Assembly: GCA_022570795.1 (NCBI GenBank)
Contig: JAKUDP010000010.1
Location: 992,001-1,056,000 of the forward strand
Direction of reading: 5' to 3'
From: Sphaerulina vaccinii
Taxonomy: Eukaryota; Ascomycota; Dothideomycetes; Mycosphaerellales; Mycosphaerellaceae
DNA length: 64,000 nt
Shown: positions 43,697 to 56,178 of the stretch, one piece after another
How the letters are laid out: the number at the start of each line of letters is the position of its first letter
How positions within the stretch are numbered: position 1 is the stretch's first letter
Translations under genes and position numbers: made by a program
Notes under the pieces: generated by a model
What the model saw: only the letters and a program-made list of their open reading frames with translations
What the model was told of the DNA's origin: nothing
Databases searched by the model: none

Positions 43697-46600
43697 GCAC
43701 CACAGCCACGGCCACCACGTCGAACACCACGTCTGTACCAACGTCGCCGCCTGTCGTTGTCAAGGATGGTCCCGTAGCTCGCCACTCCGCCGGACGAGAA
43801 GGTCGAGAGCGAGAGAAGGCATTATTGTCTCCGCCTACGCAGTCTTCGCTGAGCCCAGAGATCTCGCGTTTGCCTCCGCCACGGACACCAGCGAGCATAC
43901 GGAGTAGAGATAATCAGTCAGACTATCACACTGCTCCTTGGGGATCGCCATTGGTATACAATTTCTCATCCTCGCCGGGATCACGATCAGCACATACCGC
44001 ATTCTCGCAACTCGAGTCTGCTGAAGACACCAGTGAACTTCGGTCTTCGCCCACCAGCTTTGGACTAGAGCATTTGATTCCGTCTCGCCTGGAGGACTTT
44101 GGGCTCCCAGCCGCGCCAAACACATCACCGCTGGGAATAAACTATCCTACCTACGACGATCATACCCCTCGATTGAGAACGCAGCGGTGGGTAGATCTGC
44201 CACAGCGTATTGAGAAGTCTGAGCGTGTGCACTGGTGGAGTGACGCGTCTGATACGGAAGGACCACGCAGAGCATCAGCTGGTGGCAAGGTGACAAGACC
44301 TGGTCACAAGCCTCGAGAGGAGAATCGGACATTGGACCAGCAGAGCTTCTGGGACACTATTCGGGGCCACCGACCAGACGATAGCATGTCTAGCTTGTTC
44401 GCATCGAGGTGGGCTGCAACGCCTGAGCCCAGTACAGAGAATACGATGGACAAGGCTGGCGAGGAGCTCAAAAGCGAGGACCAGACTGAGCAGTTGCCCA
44501 AGGACCTGCTCACATCGCGATGGGCGGCGACACCGGAGGAAGAAGAGAAGCAGAAGCGCAAGGAGCTTGCAGAGGTTGAGCCTGAGGGTCAAAAGAGGAA
44601 AGTAGAGAAAGATGAAGTCGATCCCGATTTTGTGCCCAAGAGTGTCATGTCGTCGAGGTGGGCCGACACGCCACCACCAGAAGAGGAGCAAGATCTTGTG
44701 AAGGAGATGGCAGATCAGCAAGCGCGAGAGCTTGCTGCAAAGGAAGAGGCATTGGCCAAACAGGAAGCGATACTTGCCAAGATCAATGGCGATGACGAAC
44801 CTGTACAGGAAAAGACGCCAGAAAAAGTGCGCGAGAGTCCCGCGATCAAGGAGATCACAGTGGCGGATCTGCCAGCGTCGCTGGTGCCAGGTCCTCCACA
44901 GGTCAGCGCTCCTGCGCCAGCACCATCTCCGACAAGGCTTGAGCCGCCGCGACTGAAGAAGCGAGTGAGCTGGCGTGGCAAGAATATTGTCATCTCCATC
45001 CCTCGCTTCGACTATGATGCTGCTGGTCTCGTCAAGCCGATGAGCAAAGAAGAGATTGACTGGCGTCTGAAGACATTTGAGGATGCTGGGTACGACACCA
45101 GAGGCTACGATCTCGCCGAGGAGCGAACTATCCAAGATGGACCAGCACAAGTCAAGGACATCTATCCCGATGAGCGAGAGGCGCGCATTCCTCGCACCAA
45201 GGACGACATCAGAGTCATTCTGCCCGATCTCGCCAAATGGAAGGCGTATATGGACTATCTCACAGAGCAGAAACTCGCAGCTCTCGGCGTCTCACTTGGC
45301 TTCGACGAACCGGCACCTCTTCCACCTGCTCCAGGACCTGCGCAGATGCAGGATCTATCTCGCCAGTCATCTGGTCAGCAGTATCCTCCGCTGCCGTTCT
45401 CTCCTCCTATTCCCACTGGTTCAGCTGGCAGCATGAGCAGACCTCCCATGATGCGTGGTCACTCTCACACGATGTCCGTGGCCTCACCCATATCTCCACT
45501 GAATGGACCCTTTGGGCACATGCACAGGCACTCTACTTTCACTGGATCGTCAATGGGCTTTCCTGGGATGCAACAGCCTCATTCGCAGTTCCCGCAGACA
45601 ATGTCGCCTGGAATTCCAGGTCTACAAGCACAGTCTCCAGGCATACCAGGGTTCCAAGCTTTCGCACAGCAGCAACAGCCACAGTTTGCTTTGCAACAGG
45701 GCGGTATGCCTCGTGGCGGATCGCCAGCTCAGATTGCCGCATTGCGACAGGATCTTGGCGGGCTACGTGGACCAGGTTCTCCCTTGAGCCAGCAAATCCT
45801 CCCACAATTCCCACAATCTCCGCAAGATTACAGCAGAGGATTGGTCGACGATCAGAGACGCAGACAACACGCGTACTCGCAGTCTATGGCCGCACCTTCG
45901 ATGCCCAATTCGTTCATGCCATATGCATCGCATGGATCTAGTCTACGGCCTACCCCGGCACTCCCAGAACTTGCTGAGGATGAGGAAGAAGATGAAGATG
46001 ATGTCGAGCCACACGCATATGTGCCCCCACATAAGAGGGTTCAAGCTGATACTGAAATTGTGGTGCCTACACCTAAAGGTCATCGTCATAACATCAGCGA
46101 AGGACTTGAGCGTGAGCTTCTCGAAGCCGAACAACGACAGAAGACAGCTCCTCGCGACTTCGTCGAGGTTACTGAGGAGTCTGAGAACTCGCACTCCGAG
46201 TCGAAGTTCCCTCTAGTGGCCAAGCCCATTGGCAAGGAAAACGAGCCACCTGTGCCCAAAGCAGTCGAGAAAGCTCCGCTTGGCGATCAGCCTGTGGTGG
46301 TCTCTCCCCACAGCCATAAGAAGAGCGCAACGCGCTTCAACGTTGCTGCTCCGTCTTTCACGTTCAACCCAGGTGCAGAGTTCAAGCCATCACAGCCATT
46401 CTCCTTTGGCGCACAACCAACACCGTCCTTCAACGCACAGCCCGTAGCGCCAGCAATCCCACAATTGGCTGCTAGTCGAATGTTTGGACACAACAGACAA
46501 CAATCATCAGGTTCCTTCAACGCCACCGCACCGGCATTCAAGCCTACCAGCTCTGACTTCAGCTTCTCAGCTTCAGGTCCCGCGTTCACGTCCAATGCTG

Positions 46601-49600
46601 CGGAACAGCCATCAGTACCGAAATCCACGATCATCGACGAGCTTCCCAAGATCTTCGGCAAGGTTGAAATTCCAGATATCGTCAAGCCTGCTCGCAGATC
46701 GAAGGCTGTCGCAATCGTCCGACCTCCCTCACCTAAATCCTCCTCAGAAGAGGAAGAGCTTATGGACGATGAGGGTCGAGTACAGCAAGGCAATGCAAAG
46801 AGAGGTCGCAAGATGCGCGGAGATGGTGACGATGTGCCTCAATTTGCGTTGCCATCAGACCTGCAAAGCTTGCCTGTTCCAGCGGAGCACGTGCTTGGCT
46901 CCAACATACCCGAGAGACCTTTGTCGCCTCTCGAAGAGACTCAAGCAGAAGCCGATGCTGAAGACGCTGTCACTGAGATATCCGAGATTACAGCAGAGTC
47001 TGTCAAAGCAGACACTGAGATTGTTGAGGAACCCACGACCGCGGGAGCATCAGCTCCACCCAAGCATGGACACAAGCTCTCAGCATCCTTGTCAGCACTG
47101 GCCAAGCCGTTTGAGCCTCCAAGTTTCGCAATCCCAACAGCCGTCACAGAACCTAACGGTATGAAGCACGAACGATACGAGTCGATCAGTGAGCTCGAGG
47201 AAGGCGAGATACGTGAAGACGATTCGGCACCAGTGTCACCAATTCCAACAACCGATCAGTCGTCCCTCGATCTTGGCGTACAGGCTACCGAGGCGCGTCC
47301 ACGCGTAGACACGCGCACATCGCAGGAGCGTATTGAGATTGTCACGGAAGCAGGCCCATCCTTCGACGAGATCGATGCTGTCATGCGGCATCTCAATGCC
47401 ACGGAGTCTGAGAGAGATCCAACGCCTGTCCGACTACCAAGTCCTGGATCCCACCCAATGAAAGGTGTTACATACCTGGCAGATTGGGGTCGCAGCGATG
47501 CGCCCAGTCCGAGTCCACGTCGGCATGAAACAGGTTTGACGCCGCAGCTTGACCGCACCACGGATCTTAGCGACCAAGGTCAGAATGACTACCCACATGT
47601 ACGACAGCTTAACAAGGCAGAGGAAGTACCTACCAGTGACTGGTCGGACATGCTATCGCCTCCAGATGCAGAGAAATTCGATCAACGTAGCACTTTCTTC
47701 GATGGCCATATCGACAAGCTCATAGGTCGTGCTATCGAAACTCGCTTGCAGCCACTGGAAGAGAGCCTACGCAGCATTCAGAGCACTGTCATCAGAAGAC
47801 ATAAGTCGTCTGATTTGCAGTTGAAACGCAGCTCTTCGAATGTGGACAGCGATGCGGATGATGAAGATGATCTTTCCGATGAGCTCAAGAATCGACCCAT
47901 CTCTCGTGGACGCGATAAGCGTGTGGATCAGATCAAGCTTGCTGTGCTCGAGGCTCTTCGCGAGCAGAGCCCGAGACGTGTTCAGCAGCAGTCCATGGAC
48001 ATAGCTGACCTGCACACTGTTCTAGCTGACATGAAAGTGTCATTCGCACGTGCCGCCTCTTCCAATCTGGAATTGGACGATATCCGCGCGATCGTCGAGG
48101 ATGCGATGAACAGGCAAAGCCAAGCTGTCGTGCCGGTAGACAAGGACCTTCACAAACGCGAGTTATCCGAACTAGAGGGCAGGATGAACGAGACATTGGC
48201 CGGCGCATTGGAGGAAGCCAATCAGAGACGCGCAATCGAGGAGCGCGAAGCAGAAGCACGGCGACAGCTGCGACTTGCTGAAGAGGAGTTGCAGTTGCAG
48301 CGCGATGCCGCCAGAGACGACGAACAAAAGATCCATGCTATGGAGAAGGAGCGTGAAGCTTGGATCGAGCGTCTCGAAGCTGCCGAAGAAGGTCGACGCA
48401 AGGCTGAGGAGAGATACGAAGACTCAGAGGCTGAGAAAGAGGCGCTTCAAGCAACGCTCGAGGAGTACCGTATCTCGAGTCACAAATGGCGACATGATGC
48501 CGAAGAGGGTAAGCGAGCCCGAGAAGAGCTGCAGACAACTGTGAACATGCTCAGTCGTCAAGCTGAAGAGTATGAAGCATCTACCTCCAGCATGAGACAG
48601 CGCCTCGAAAAGCTGCACGGCGACATGTCCACTGCAGCTGGTCAGCTTGCAAGCGAGAAGGCTGTCTGGAAGACGAGGGAAGAGGAATATCGTGCCAAGA
48701 TCGAGGCTCTGGAGCACCAGCAGCTCGCAGCTTCGCGCGAGCGTGCACAGCTCGTTGATGAAGTGCGCATAGTCCGCGCCTCTGCAATTGAGAATGCTGA
48801 GGCCCGCAATGCTGTTGACCATGCGAGGTCTTCCAACCAAGAGTTGCAGGAGATGATGCACAAGCTGCAGGCCCAGCTCACAGAGCAGCAAGGTCTGACT
48901 GCACGCTATGAACGCCAACTCTACGACACTCAAGAGTCTGGCCGCGCTGAAGTTCATCGCACACGCATGTCTTTCGAGACTGAGCTAGAAGCTGCTAACA
49001 ACCAGGTCAACTTGATCAGAGCTGATCTCGAGACTGCTCTGAGCAGGACTCGTGCCGAGCTAGACAATGCTAAGATGGAACTCGATACCATGAAAGATCG
49101 TCAGGCGCACCTCATGGAACAGGCTGAATCAGACAAGCGCGAGGCACTTCGTAAGGTGAACCACTCAAACAGTGTTGCGCTTGACGAAGCGCGGCATAAA
49201 TATGAATCTGGTATCCAGGAGCTCACATCTCAGCATTCGCGTGCTCTCCGGCACGCCCTAGAGGACAAGGACCGAATGGAGATGGTGCTAAACGAGCGAC
49301 TTGGACTCATGCACGAGAAGCTGCAACACTACCAGGAAAGATGCGGACATCTCGAGGAGAGGCTCGAAATTGCTAAGACTGCCGCCCAGCACGCCGCGAA
49401 GACCGCACGAGCTTCAGCGTCCAGAGGAGTAGTATCACCTCCAGCGATGTTCTCCCATGCGCCGACTGGTATTCCGGAGAAGATCTCGCCCCAGGCTCTG
49501 CGCGAGTCTATTCTTGTGCTACAGGAGCAGTTGCAGGAGCGCGAAACACGGATCGAGCGTCTGGAGGCAGATGCAGAGGATGGCGGGCAGACGAAGAAGC

Positions 49601-50436
49601 AGAAGGAGGATGAGATTGCGTTCCTTCGAGAACTGCTAGCTGTGCGCAACGAGGAGCTCAACGAGCTGATCACTACTATCCAGAAGCCAAACTTCGATCG
49701 GGCTCGTGTCCGCGATATTGCGATTCGTCTTCGCGCGAATCTCCAAATGGAGCAAGAAGAGAAGGATCGCTTTGCACCATCGAGTGGTCAAGCGCAGAGT
49801 GTCACAGGGCAGGCATCGGCTCTATTGAGTAGTCTCGCCACCCCAAAGGTTGCCCAGCAGCAGCTGACTAGTGCGTTCAGCAAGTGGCGTGCGAACATGG
49901 AGAGCTCGGCATTGAAGAACGCGCCTCGTTACAACGCCAATGGTCGATTGACACCCTCTAAAGGCGCACCTTCACGTCCACCGTTACCGGCAGGATACCA
50001 GTCCGGACTCATGACGCCTCCTGCAAGCAACATTCGCAGCTCGCCTGTGCCTGAGGCCACCGACAAGCTCTCTCCTCCACGCTTGAGCAGCAGACACAGC
50101 TCCTACTCCAATCGACCAGCATCTCGAGGCTCGCACCAGAGCGCTGGAGCCGAGCGATCACGTAGCCATCAGTCACCTGAAAATAGTACTCGCCCTTTGA
50201 CTCTGCGCCACGGCTCTGGGACATCACAGGACGATCCACAGATTCCTCTTTTCCGTGAGCAGAGCTACGATCAGGACGCCGAAGACAATGCCACAACCGC
50301 AATCGAAGACGTGGCAGAAGAATTTGAGGAGGATGACAGCCTTGATGACATTCCTGAGAGTCAGGCACCACCTGGGTTTCGAACTTTGCAGGACGAGATA
50401 GGCGACCCCACGCCGATGAGTGAGGTTTCTGCGTGA
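43697..50436 (+). CDS. Giant coiled-coil protein, function unknown (start not resolved)
   Basis: The main exon encodes about 2,246 residues up to a TGA at 50434. The first in-frame ATG of this exon is at 44386, deep inside coding-like sequence, so the true start lies in an upstream exon; 43697 is the most likely acceptor (branch site ACTGAC, GATGCAG). In order: Ser/Pro-rich N-terminus; three SRWAxTP repeats near residues 236, 272 and 319; a compact, well-ordered block (~424-535) with VSWRGKNIVISIPRFDYD and WKAYMDYLTEQKLAALGVSL; a Pro/Gln/Gly-rich region; a YVPPHKRV motif; Phe-rich FNATAPAF and FSFGAQPTP segments recalling nucleoporin-like repeats; a long coiled coil (~1480-1910); and a Ser-rich, acidic end. 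A cytoskeletal or spindle-associated scaffold is plausible but unproven. Confidence 0.8.
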
Positions 50437-50592
50437 CCACGCCCGGGTGGACATCGCAGAACCATGACAGTCATGGAGGCTGTAAGAGAGTTGAAGGGTA
50501 TGGTCAGCCAGGAGAGTCTGGCGCCTAGTAGCGCTACTACTGCTACTCCCTCGACGAGCTTGCCGCCCTGGCTGTTCGATGAAGATGTATAG
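50437..50592 (+). other. Coding-like in-frame extension after a TGA
   Basis: Directly after the TGA (50434-50436) the same frame stays open for 51 codons to a TAG. It reads like protein: RRTMTVMEAVRELKGMVSQE is an amphipathic helix, followed by a Ser/Thr-rich linker and SLPPWLFDEDV. No credible intron removes the TGA in frame; the only frame-keeping donor and acceptor pair nearby would be 27 bases, too short. Options: stop-codon readthrough, a recent CGA-to-TGA mutation, or a sequencing error. Confidence 0.5.
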
Positions 50593-51095
50593 GAGAAGAT
50601 CTCTTTTGTCAGAATGGTGTGTTGATATGTGTGTGAAAGTCTTTCTTTTGGATTGGATCTATGCATTTGACAGCGCAAGATACCCCCGTGCGATTTTATA
50701 CCCAGCACCCACCAGATTGGAAATTGCTTATTTGATATGTGTTTTGGAATTCGTCGAGTGGTAAGAGGTTTCAGTAATGGGAGGAAGTACATAGCTATTG
50801 ATGAAATCCGATTGACCACTCATTCTACGCTTGCACGATGATGAACCAGCATCTCCATAACAATCTATCTAGATTCTCGTAGACGTACATGCATGGCCAT
50901 TCCATGCTATTTCTGCGATCGTGAGCACCTGTGCACAACAGTCCGGAGCGGATCGCCCGCGCCGAAGTCGACGTCACACACTCCGACTCCGACTGCGAAT
51001 CTCGCCTCTTCTCAGCACAACAGACACGACATTTCACATACGTCGTCGTGATGGTGTCTAGAACTCTAGATTGGTGACGAAGCGGATGCTCCGCT
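50593..51095. other. Intergenic region
   Basis: 503 bases between the giant gene and the carrier gene, same strand. Contains an AT-rich stretch near 50690-50740 and no further gene. Confidence 0.5.
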
Positions 51096-52135
51096 ATGTC
51101 TGATGGAAAGCAGAAGACGAAGACGAGTTTAGGTAGTTAGAACTGTGCCTGAGGCCGATCTCTATGAGTCTTTACTGACAACACACTCACATAGGCTTTC
51201 ACTTCATTGCTGGTCTCGGGTCTGGATGTGCAAGCGCTGCTCTACTCCAACCCGCTGACCTTCTGAAAACAAGAGTCCAGCAGTCTCAAGCTGGCTCATT
51301 ACGACAAGCTCTTCGAGATGTCCTTGATGGTCCAAACCCTATCCGCTCGCTATGGCGAGGCACGACTCCATCTGTTATCAGGACTGGTTTCGGGAGCGCG
51401 TTATACTTTGGCATGCTGAATCAGATGAGAGAGTACGTTTCTCGACTCCCTTCAATCACAGTACCTGGACTTCCATCTGGTGGCGTCGGAGAAGGCAGGA
51501 GCTCATCAGTTCTACCGAAGATTGGCAATGTTGGGAATCTCGCGACCGGTGCTGCCGCTAGAGTCGCAGCAGGCCTCGTGATGAATCCTGTCACCGTCCT
51601 GAAGGTCCGATACGAAAGTACTCATTACTCTTACACCTCCATGGCTAGCGCAGCTCGAGATATCGTCAAGACCGAAGGTGCTCGAGGATTCTTCGCAGGT
51701 TTTGGTGCCACAGCTGTGCGGGACGCACCATACGCTGGACTGTATGTGCTGCTATACGAACAATCGAAAGCTCAACTGGCGAGTCTTTCGAAATTGGTAC
51801 CTGGTCCTGATGGCCAGCCTGGAGTTCGAAGCATGGGAAGCAATGCTACTATCAATTTCATGAGCGGTGTCGTCGCGGCAATGGCTGCCACGACTTTGAC
51901 CAACCCTTTCGATGCTATTAAGACCCGTTTACAGATCGCGCCTCGGAAGTACAGAAACCTGGTGCAGGCCGCGAAGACCATGCTGGCTGAGGAAGGTGTC
52001 AGGAGCATGTTCTATGGGCTCAGTCTTAGAATTGGACGAAAAGCAGTCAGTTCGGCATTGACATGGACGGTGTATGAGGAGTTGATAAGAAGAGCTGAAC
52101 GAGTGGTTGATGACAAGGTCAAAATGGAAGTTTGA
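51096..52135 (+). CDS. hem25: Mitochondrial glycine carrier Hem25 (SLC25A38 type)
   Basis: Exons 51096-51132 and 51195-52135 are joined over a 62-base intron, giving 325 residues. The carrier brings glycine into mitochondria for the first step of heme synthesis. Three mitochondrial carrier repeats of the PxD/ExxK/R type are present: LLQPADLLKTRVQQ, VMNPVTVLKVRYES and LTNPFDAIKTRLQ. The first helix is built across the splice (SLGFHFIAGLGSGCASA), which confirms the 37-base first exon. The second repeat carries the carrier-specific PVTVLKVRYES found in SLC25A38 proteins, with YAGLYVLLYEQ behind it. The region between repeats 1 and 2 is slightly extended (VPGLPSGGVGEGR). The last exon ends with a charged helix (RRAERVVDDKVKMEV). 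Confidence 0.94.
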
Positions 52136-52864
52136 CATTGCCAACCATCCCGCATGTATATGCTGACTCTTAGAATATCATGTCTCCACTCAAGCGATAC
52201 AAGAAATGCACGACTGTTCTCGTCTGCCAATGATCGACTCAAGCATCTGATGCTAACACAGCATGTCGCGGGTCTATAAGCAATGTGAGAGAAGGCTTAT
52301 TCAACCAACAAGGAACCTTCATAGTTCCTCTTAGAAGGTTGATACTGACCTACTTCTAGGCTTTATCCCAGCATCGCCAGCTTAGAATGCCTTTCAAGAT
52401 CGCCGAAGGGTACGAGGACAACACCGAAAACGAAAGCCTTGGCCCATTGTCGCAGAAACAGGGCCTGTGCCTACCGAGCTCTTCCGCACTAATGTAACCT
52501 ATCACAAGCGCTTCAGAACAACGGCTATACCATTTTGAGCGTGGTCGTACCAGCATAATTTCCAACCCGGCAACGCACCTGCCCGACTCCGTGTATGTTG
52601 ACCAATGTTCATCTTCGCTCCATCGGGTCTCCTGCACAAGTCCGCTACAAATAAGCTGTGGTATATATGGTAGGCAGCACCTAGCACTGCGTAAGCTTAC
52701 ATCTTCAGAGCCTCAAGTCCAGCATCAAATTAACCTGATCTCAATCCTTTCGGCTTCATCAGCTTCGTTTAGCTCAATCAATTCTGAAGTCCTGTCATAG
52801 CATCAACAACAGTATATCAATCAAGGCAGAAGGTGTTCCTCCTTCGCGGCAAGAACAACACACC
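52136..52864. other. Intergenic region
   Basis: 729 bases between tandem plus-strand genes. No frame with recognisable content on either strand. The final ~100 bases are A/C-rich, a likely 5' leader for the oxidoreductase. Confidence 0.5.
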
Positions 52865-54165
52865 ATGTCGGAAACGCGTAACATCGTGGTGCTCGGCGTC
52901 GCCTGGGCCGGACTTGGAACTGCACACCACATCTGCAAGCATCTTCTTCCTCAACTACAGAAGTCCGGCACTGGCAAATACGTTCTGCATCTCATAGATC
53001 CTTCGACACACTTCTGGTGGCATATTGCTGCTCCGCGACAGATCTGTTCAGTCGACGAGCTTACACTCGAGAAGAGCTTCGTGCCTATCAAGGATGGATT
53101 CAAGCAGTATGGCAGCCTCCAAGACTCAATCGTCTTTCATCAAGCCACAGCATCTGGTCTCGACACTCAAGCTCGCACTATCGCGCTCTCTAAGCCAGAT
53201 GGTAGCACTGAGTCGCTAGGATACTGGAGTCTGATCATCGCCACTGGCGTACGCACTCCTACACCACTGACTGGCTTCGTGGGAGACCACACGGTGTCTC
53301 AGAATGCTCTCAAGGAAATGAACGCGAAGCTCAAGTCTGCAAAGGAGATCGTTGTGGCTGGTGGAGGACCAGTTGGTGTTGAAACTGCTGGAGAGATTGG
53401 AGCTCATTACGGCACCAAAGCAAAGGTTACACTGGTCACTTCTGCTGCCAAGCTTCTCCCGGTGTTCAACGATTCTCGTGCAAAGAAGGCCGAGACTCTG
53501 CTCAAGAAAATCGGCGTGGAAGTGCAGTACAACGCCAAAGTCACCAGCTCAAACGAGGTTGGCAATGGCAAGACCGAAGTTGTGCTCAGCAATGGAAAGA
53601 CGATTACTGCTGATGTTTACATTCCGGCCTATGGCGTTCAACCAAACACGGAATGGCTACCCGCGGACCTGAAGAACAGCAATGGCTATGTGAATACAAA
53701 CAAGAGCACTCTCCGAGTGGATAAGGCTGGTGCTAGGGTGTACGCTGCTGGTGATGTTGCTGGTGCCGATAACGGTGGCGTAATCAATATGTGAGTCTCG
53801 AGAAGTCATGTCCATGCGGGTTGCGAATACTGACCTGGGTCAAAAGGTACAACTCTCTGCCGGTCATGTTTGCGAACCTCGATCATGATCTGCTTGCGGA
53901 AGCCAAGGCGGGCAGCGTAGCCGAAAAGACCTACAGCTTCCAGCAGAAGGAAACCCAGTTCGTTCCAGTCGGTGCAAAGACAGGTGTTGCAGCCTTCAAT
54001 GGCTGGTCGGTACGTTGACACGTCCTTCACACACCATTCGCGTACTCCGTTCGCAAACAATAGCTGACATGTTCGCAGGTGCCCGGCTTTGTAGTTGCGT
54101 TTGCAAAGGGCAAAGACTACATGGTAGGACAGATGGGAGGCTTCACAGAAGGAAAGAAGTTCTAG
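52865..54165 (+). CDS. AMID/FSP1-like NAD(P)H oxidoreductase (AIF family)
   Basis: Exons 52865-53790, 53847-54009 and 54079-54165 give 391 residues. The fold is a two-dinucleotide-binding flavoprotein: FAD motif NIVVLGVAWAGLGTAHHI at the start, a second Rossmann motif EIVVAGGGPVGVETAGEIG near residue 160, the GD motif ARVYAAGDVAGADNGG near 300, and a C-terminal part with VPGFVVAFAKGKDYM. Such enzymes use NAD(P)H to reduce quinones or other acceptors on membranes. The classical GxGxxG of the first motif is altered to GVAWAG, as often in this family. Lacking an obvious import signal or transmembrane segment, it is probably cytosolic or peripheral. All three splices join conserved segments (INMYNSLPVMFANL; NGWSVPGFV). 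Confidence 0.9.
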
Positions 54166-54874
54166 AGGATTTTCCTATTAGACGTACGCTAAGCAGTCAG
54201 AGTTGTTTCTTGGACTTTTGTCACTGATACCCACACCACATATAGCGAGTATGGACTTATAATCTTAGTCATCAACTGAAGCTCTCCAGTACTACATCAG
54301 TGGGATTCCGAGGATGCTATATGGTCCAGCGATGGAGTGCAAGTGATATGTCCTCGAACGGGCTTCACATGCTAATTCTCGGTTCATTCACCCCCGACTT
54401 GCATTAGCGTGCAGGCTCTGCGTGGCACCTTGCACATGGTCAACTCTTTGGGTGAGTCGAGAGTTGATCATATCTCATGTTTTCCTGAGGTATGGAGACA
54501 AGGAGAGTCGCAGCTGCTTGATGTGCGCCCTCACCTGGTATCCTTTTCTGCAATAACAGCAGAAAAAGAAGCTCCATCCACGCCCTACACTATCACCCAT
54601 CACCTAGGCTCGTCAGCAACATACAAAGTGTATCTACACGTCTGAACGCAGCCACACGTCTCAGAGATACTAGACTAGCAAGGGACATAGCCGATTCCAG
54701 CTTTGCTTCAGTAAGTGAACTTCTTTCTCTGTTTCGACATCTCTGACGATTTGTAGCTGACCAGGACATTGAGGATCCAGACAGTTCAGTATTACAAAGC
54801 TGACTGCGCTTCAGAGATCGTGCTATGCGCCTATACGCAGCACTACAGAAGTATACTACTGGACTCATTTCGTA
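54166..54874. other. Intergenic region
   Basis: 709 bases between tandem plus-strand genes; no supported gene. The last 150 bases probably form the leader of the exonuclease gene. Confidence 0.5.
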
Positions 54875-56068
54875 ATGGCAGACCTCAAATTCCAGAATGC
54901 ACTAAACTCCATCTTGGGCAATCTGGCAACAGTACGTCTAGACATACACAAATACGTTCACAGCCCGGACTTCGACAGCCTGAGACAGATCGAAGAGATC
55001 GCGTTCCTCGCGAATGATGTCCTGGATCGCAAAGTGTACAAGATCGACATTGAGCCGGTCGCCAAGTATAACGAGCCGATCTGCGAAGTACCGGACCCGT
55101 ACATCAGTGTCGTAGACCAGTTTGAGGACGTGCCTGCGGTGGTCGACCTTCTCATGAAAGAGGCGATACTCGCGACGCCCGGCGACGAAAGTCCTGTCAT
55201 CTACATGGACTGCGAGGGCGAGAACCTTGGACGCGATGGCACACTCACGCATATCAACATGTATCTGCCTAAGCAGAACGAGGCCTTGATCGTTGACATT
55301 GACCGTCTTGGCGACAAAGCCCTCAGGACTACAGGTAAGCAGTAGTAGGCCAAAGGCATCCCCTCTTTCCTATGTCTCAATGAGCTTGAGCCTGCTAAGG
55401 CGTCAGGCTCGGAGACCGATCTGCTGAGACACCATTTTCGCTTTTCAGAGATACTTGCTTACCTTCTACCTACCACTTCTGCAGGGAAGAGACATCACCA
55501 AAGAGACCTGGCCTCCATCCTCCAAGATCCGAAGATCAAGAAAGCCATCTTCGATGTGCGGAGTGACAGTGATGCGCTGTTCGAACATCATCAGATCATA
55601 TTGGACGGCATTGTGGACTTGCAGTTGATCGAGAATGCAACTTGCAAGAGGAAGAAGACCGCACAGAGACTGAGTTCGTTGACTGCTTGCATTGGACGAC
55701 TGAACATGCAGAGATCAGCACGGGAACGAGTGCTCCAGATCAAGGATCAAGGAAAGGCGGCGATGAAGACTGGCAACCCATTTCATGAGCGCCCACTGTC
55801 GAAGCTCATGATTGACTATTCGATTGGTGATTTGATCTTGATGCCGGCTCTGTATCGCTACTTCACTACAAGGTCAGGATGGAACGAGCAGTGGAAGGCA
55901 CGAGAACAACATGCCACAGCGGAGCGATTGGAGTTGTCGCGTGCAGCTGATTTCCGAGATCGAGTGAAGGCAGGCAAGGTCAGCATGATCGATGCGCCGC
56001 GGGAGTGGAAGATGATTGACAGGGTTGAAGACATCGAAAAGGCTTCGAGGGCCGCGTCAAAAGCTTGA
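54875..56068 (+). CDS. 3'-5' exonuclease-like protein (RNase D/DEDD fold)
   Basis: Exons 54875-55334 and 55485-56068 are joined over a 150-base intron with a strong polypyrimidine acceptor, giving 347 residues. The first ~100 residues are helical (NALNSILGNLATVRLDIHKY) and carry VVDLLMKEAILATPGDE. The exonuclease core starts with VIYMDCEGENLG, giving the Asp-x-Glu of motif I, then ALIVDIDRLG, then KKAIFDVRSDSDALFEHH (motif II), then LQLIENAT and a Tyr/Asp-containing IDYSIGDLILMPALY where motif III is expected. Nucleic-acid substrate and pathway are unknown. Fungal proteins of this group are usually annotated as 3'-5' exonuclease domain proteins. The C-terminal helix is Lys/Arg/Glu rich. Confidence 0.85.
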
Positions 56069-56178
56069 GTGCAACCCATCCATGGAATTGCATTAGAAGC
56101 GCTCGAGGTCGTTTGCGGTTGATCTCACTTGCGCCAGTCAGGCCAAGCTAGCCTGTCGTTGCTGTCGAACAGCTACCT

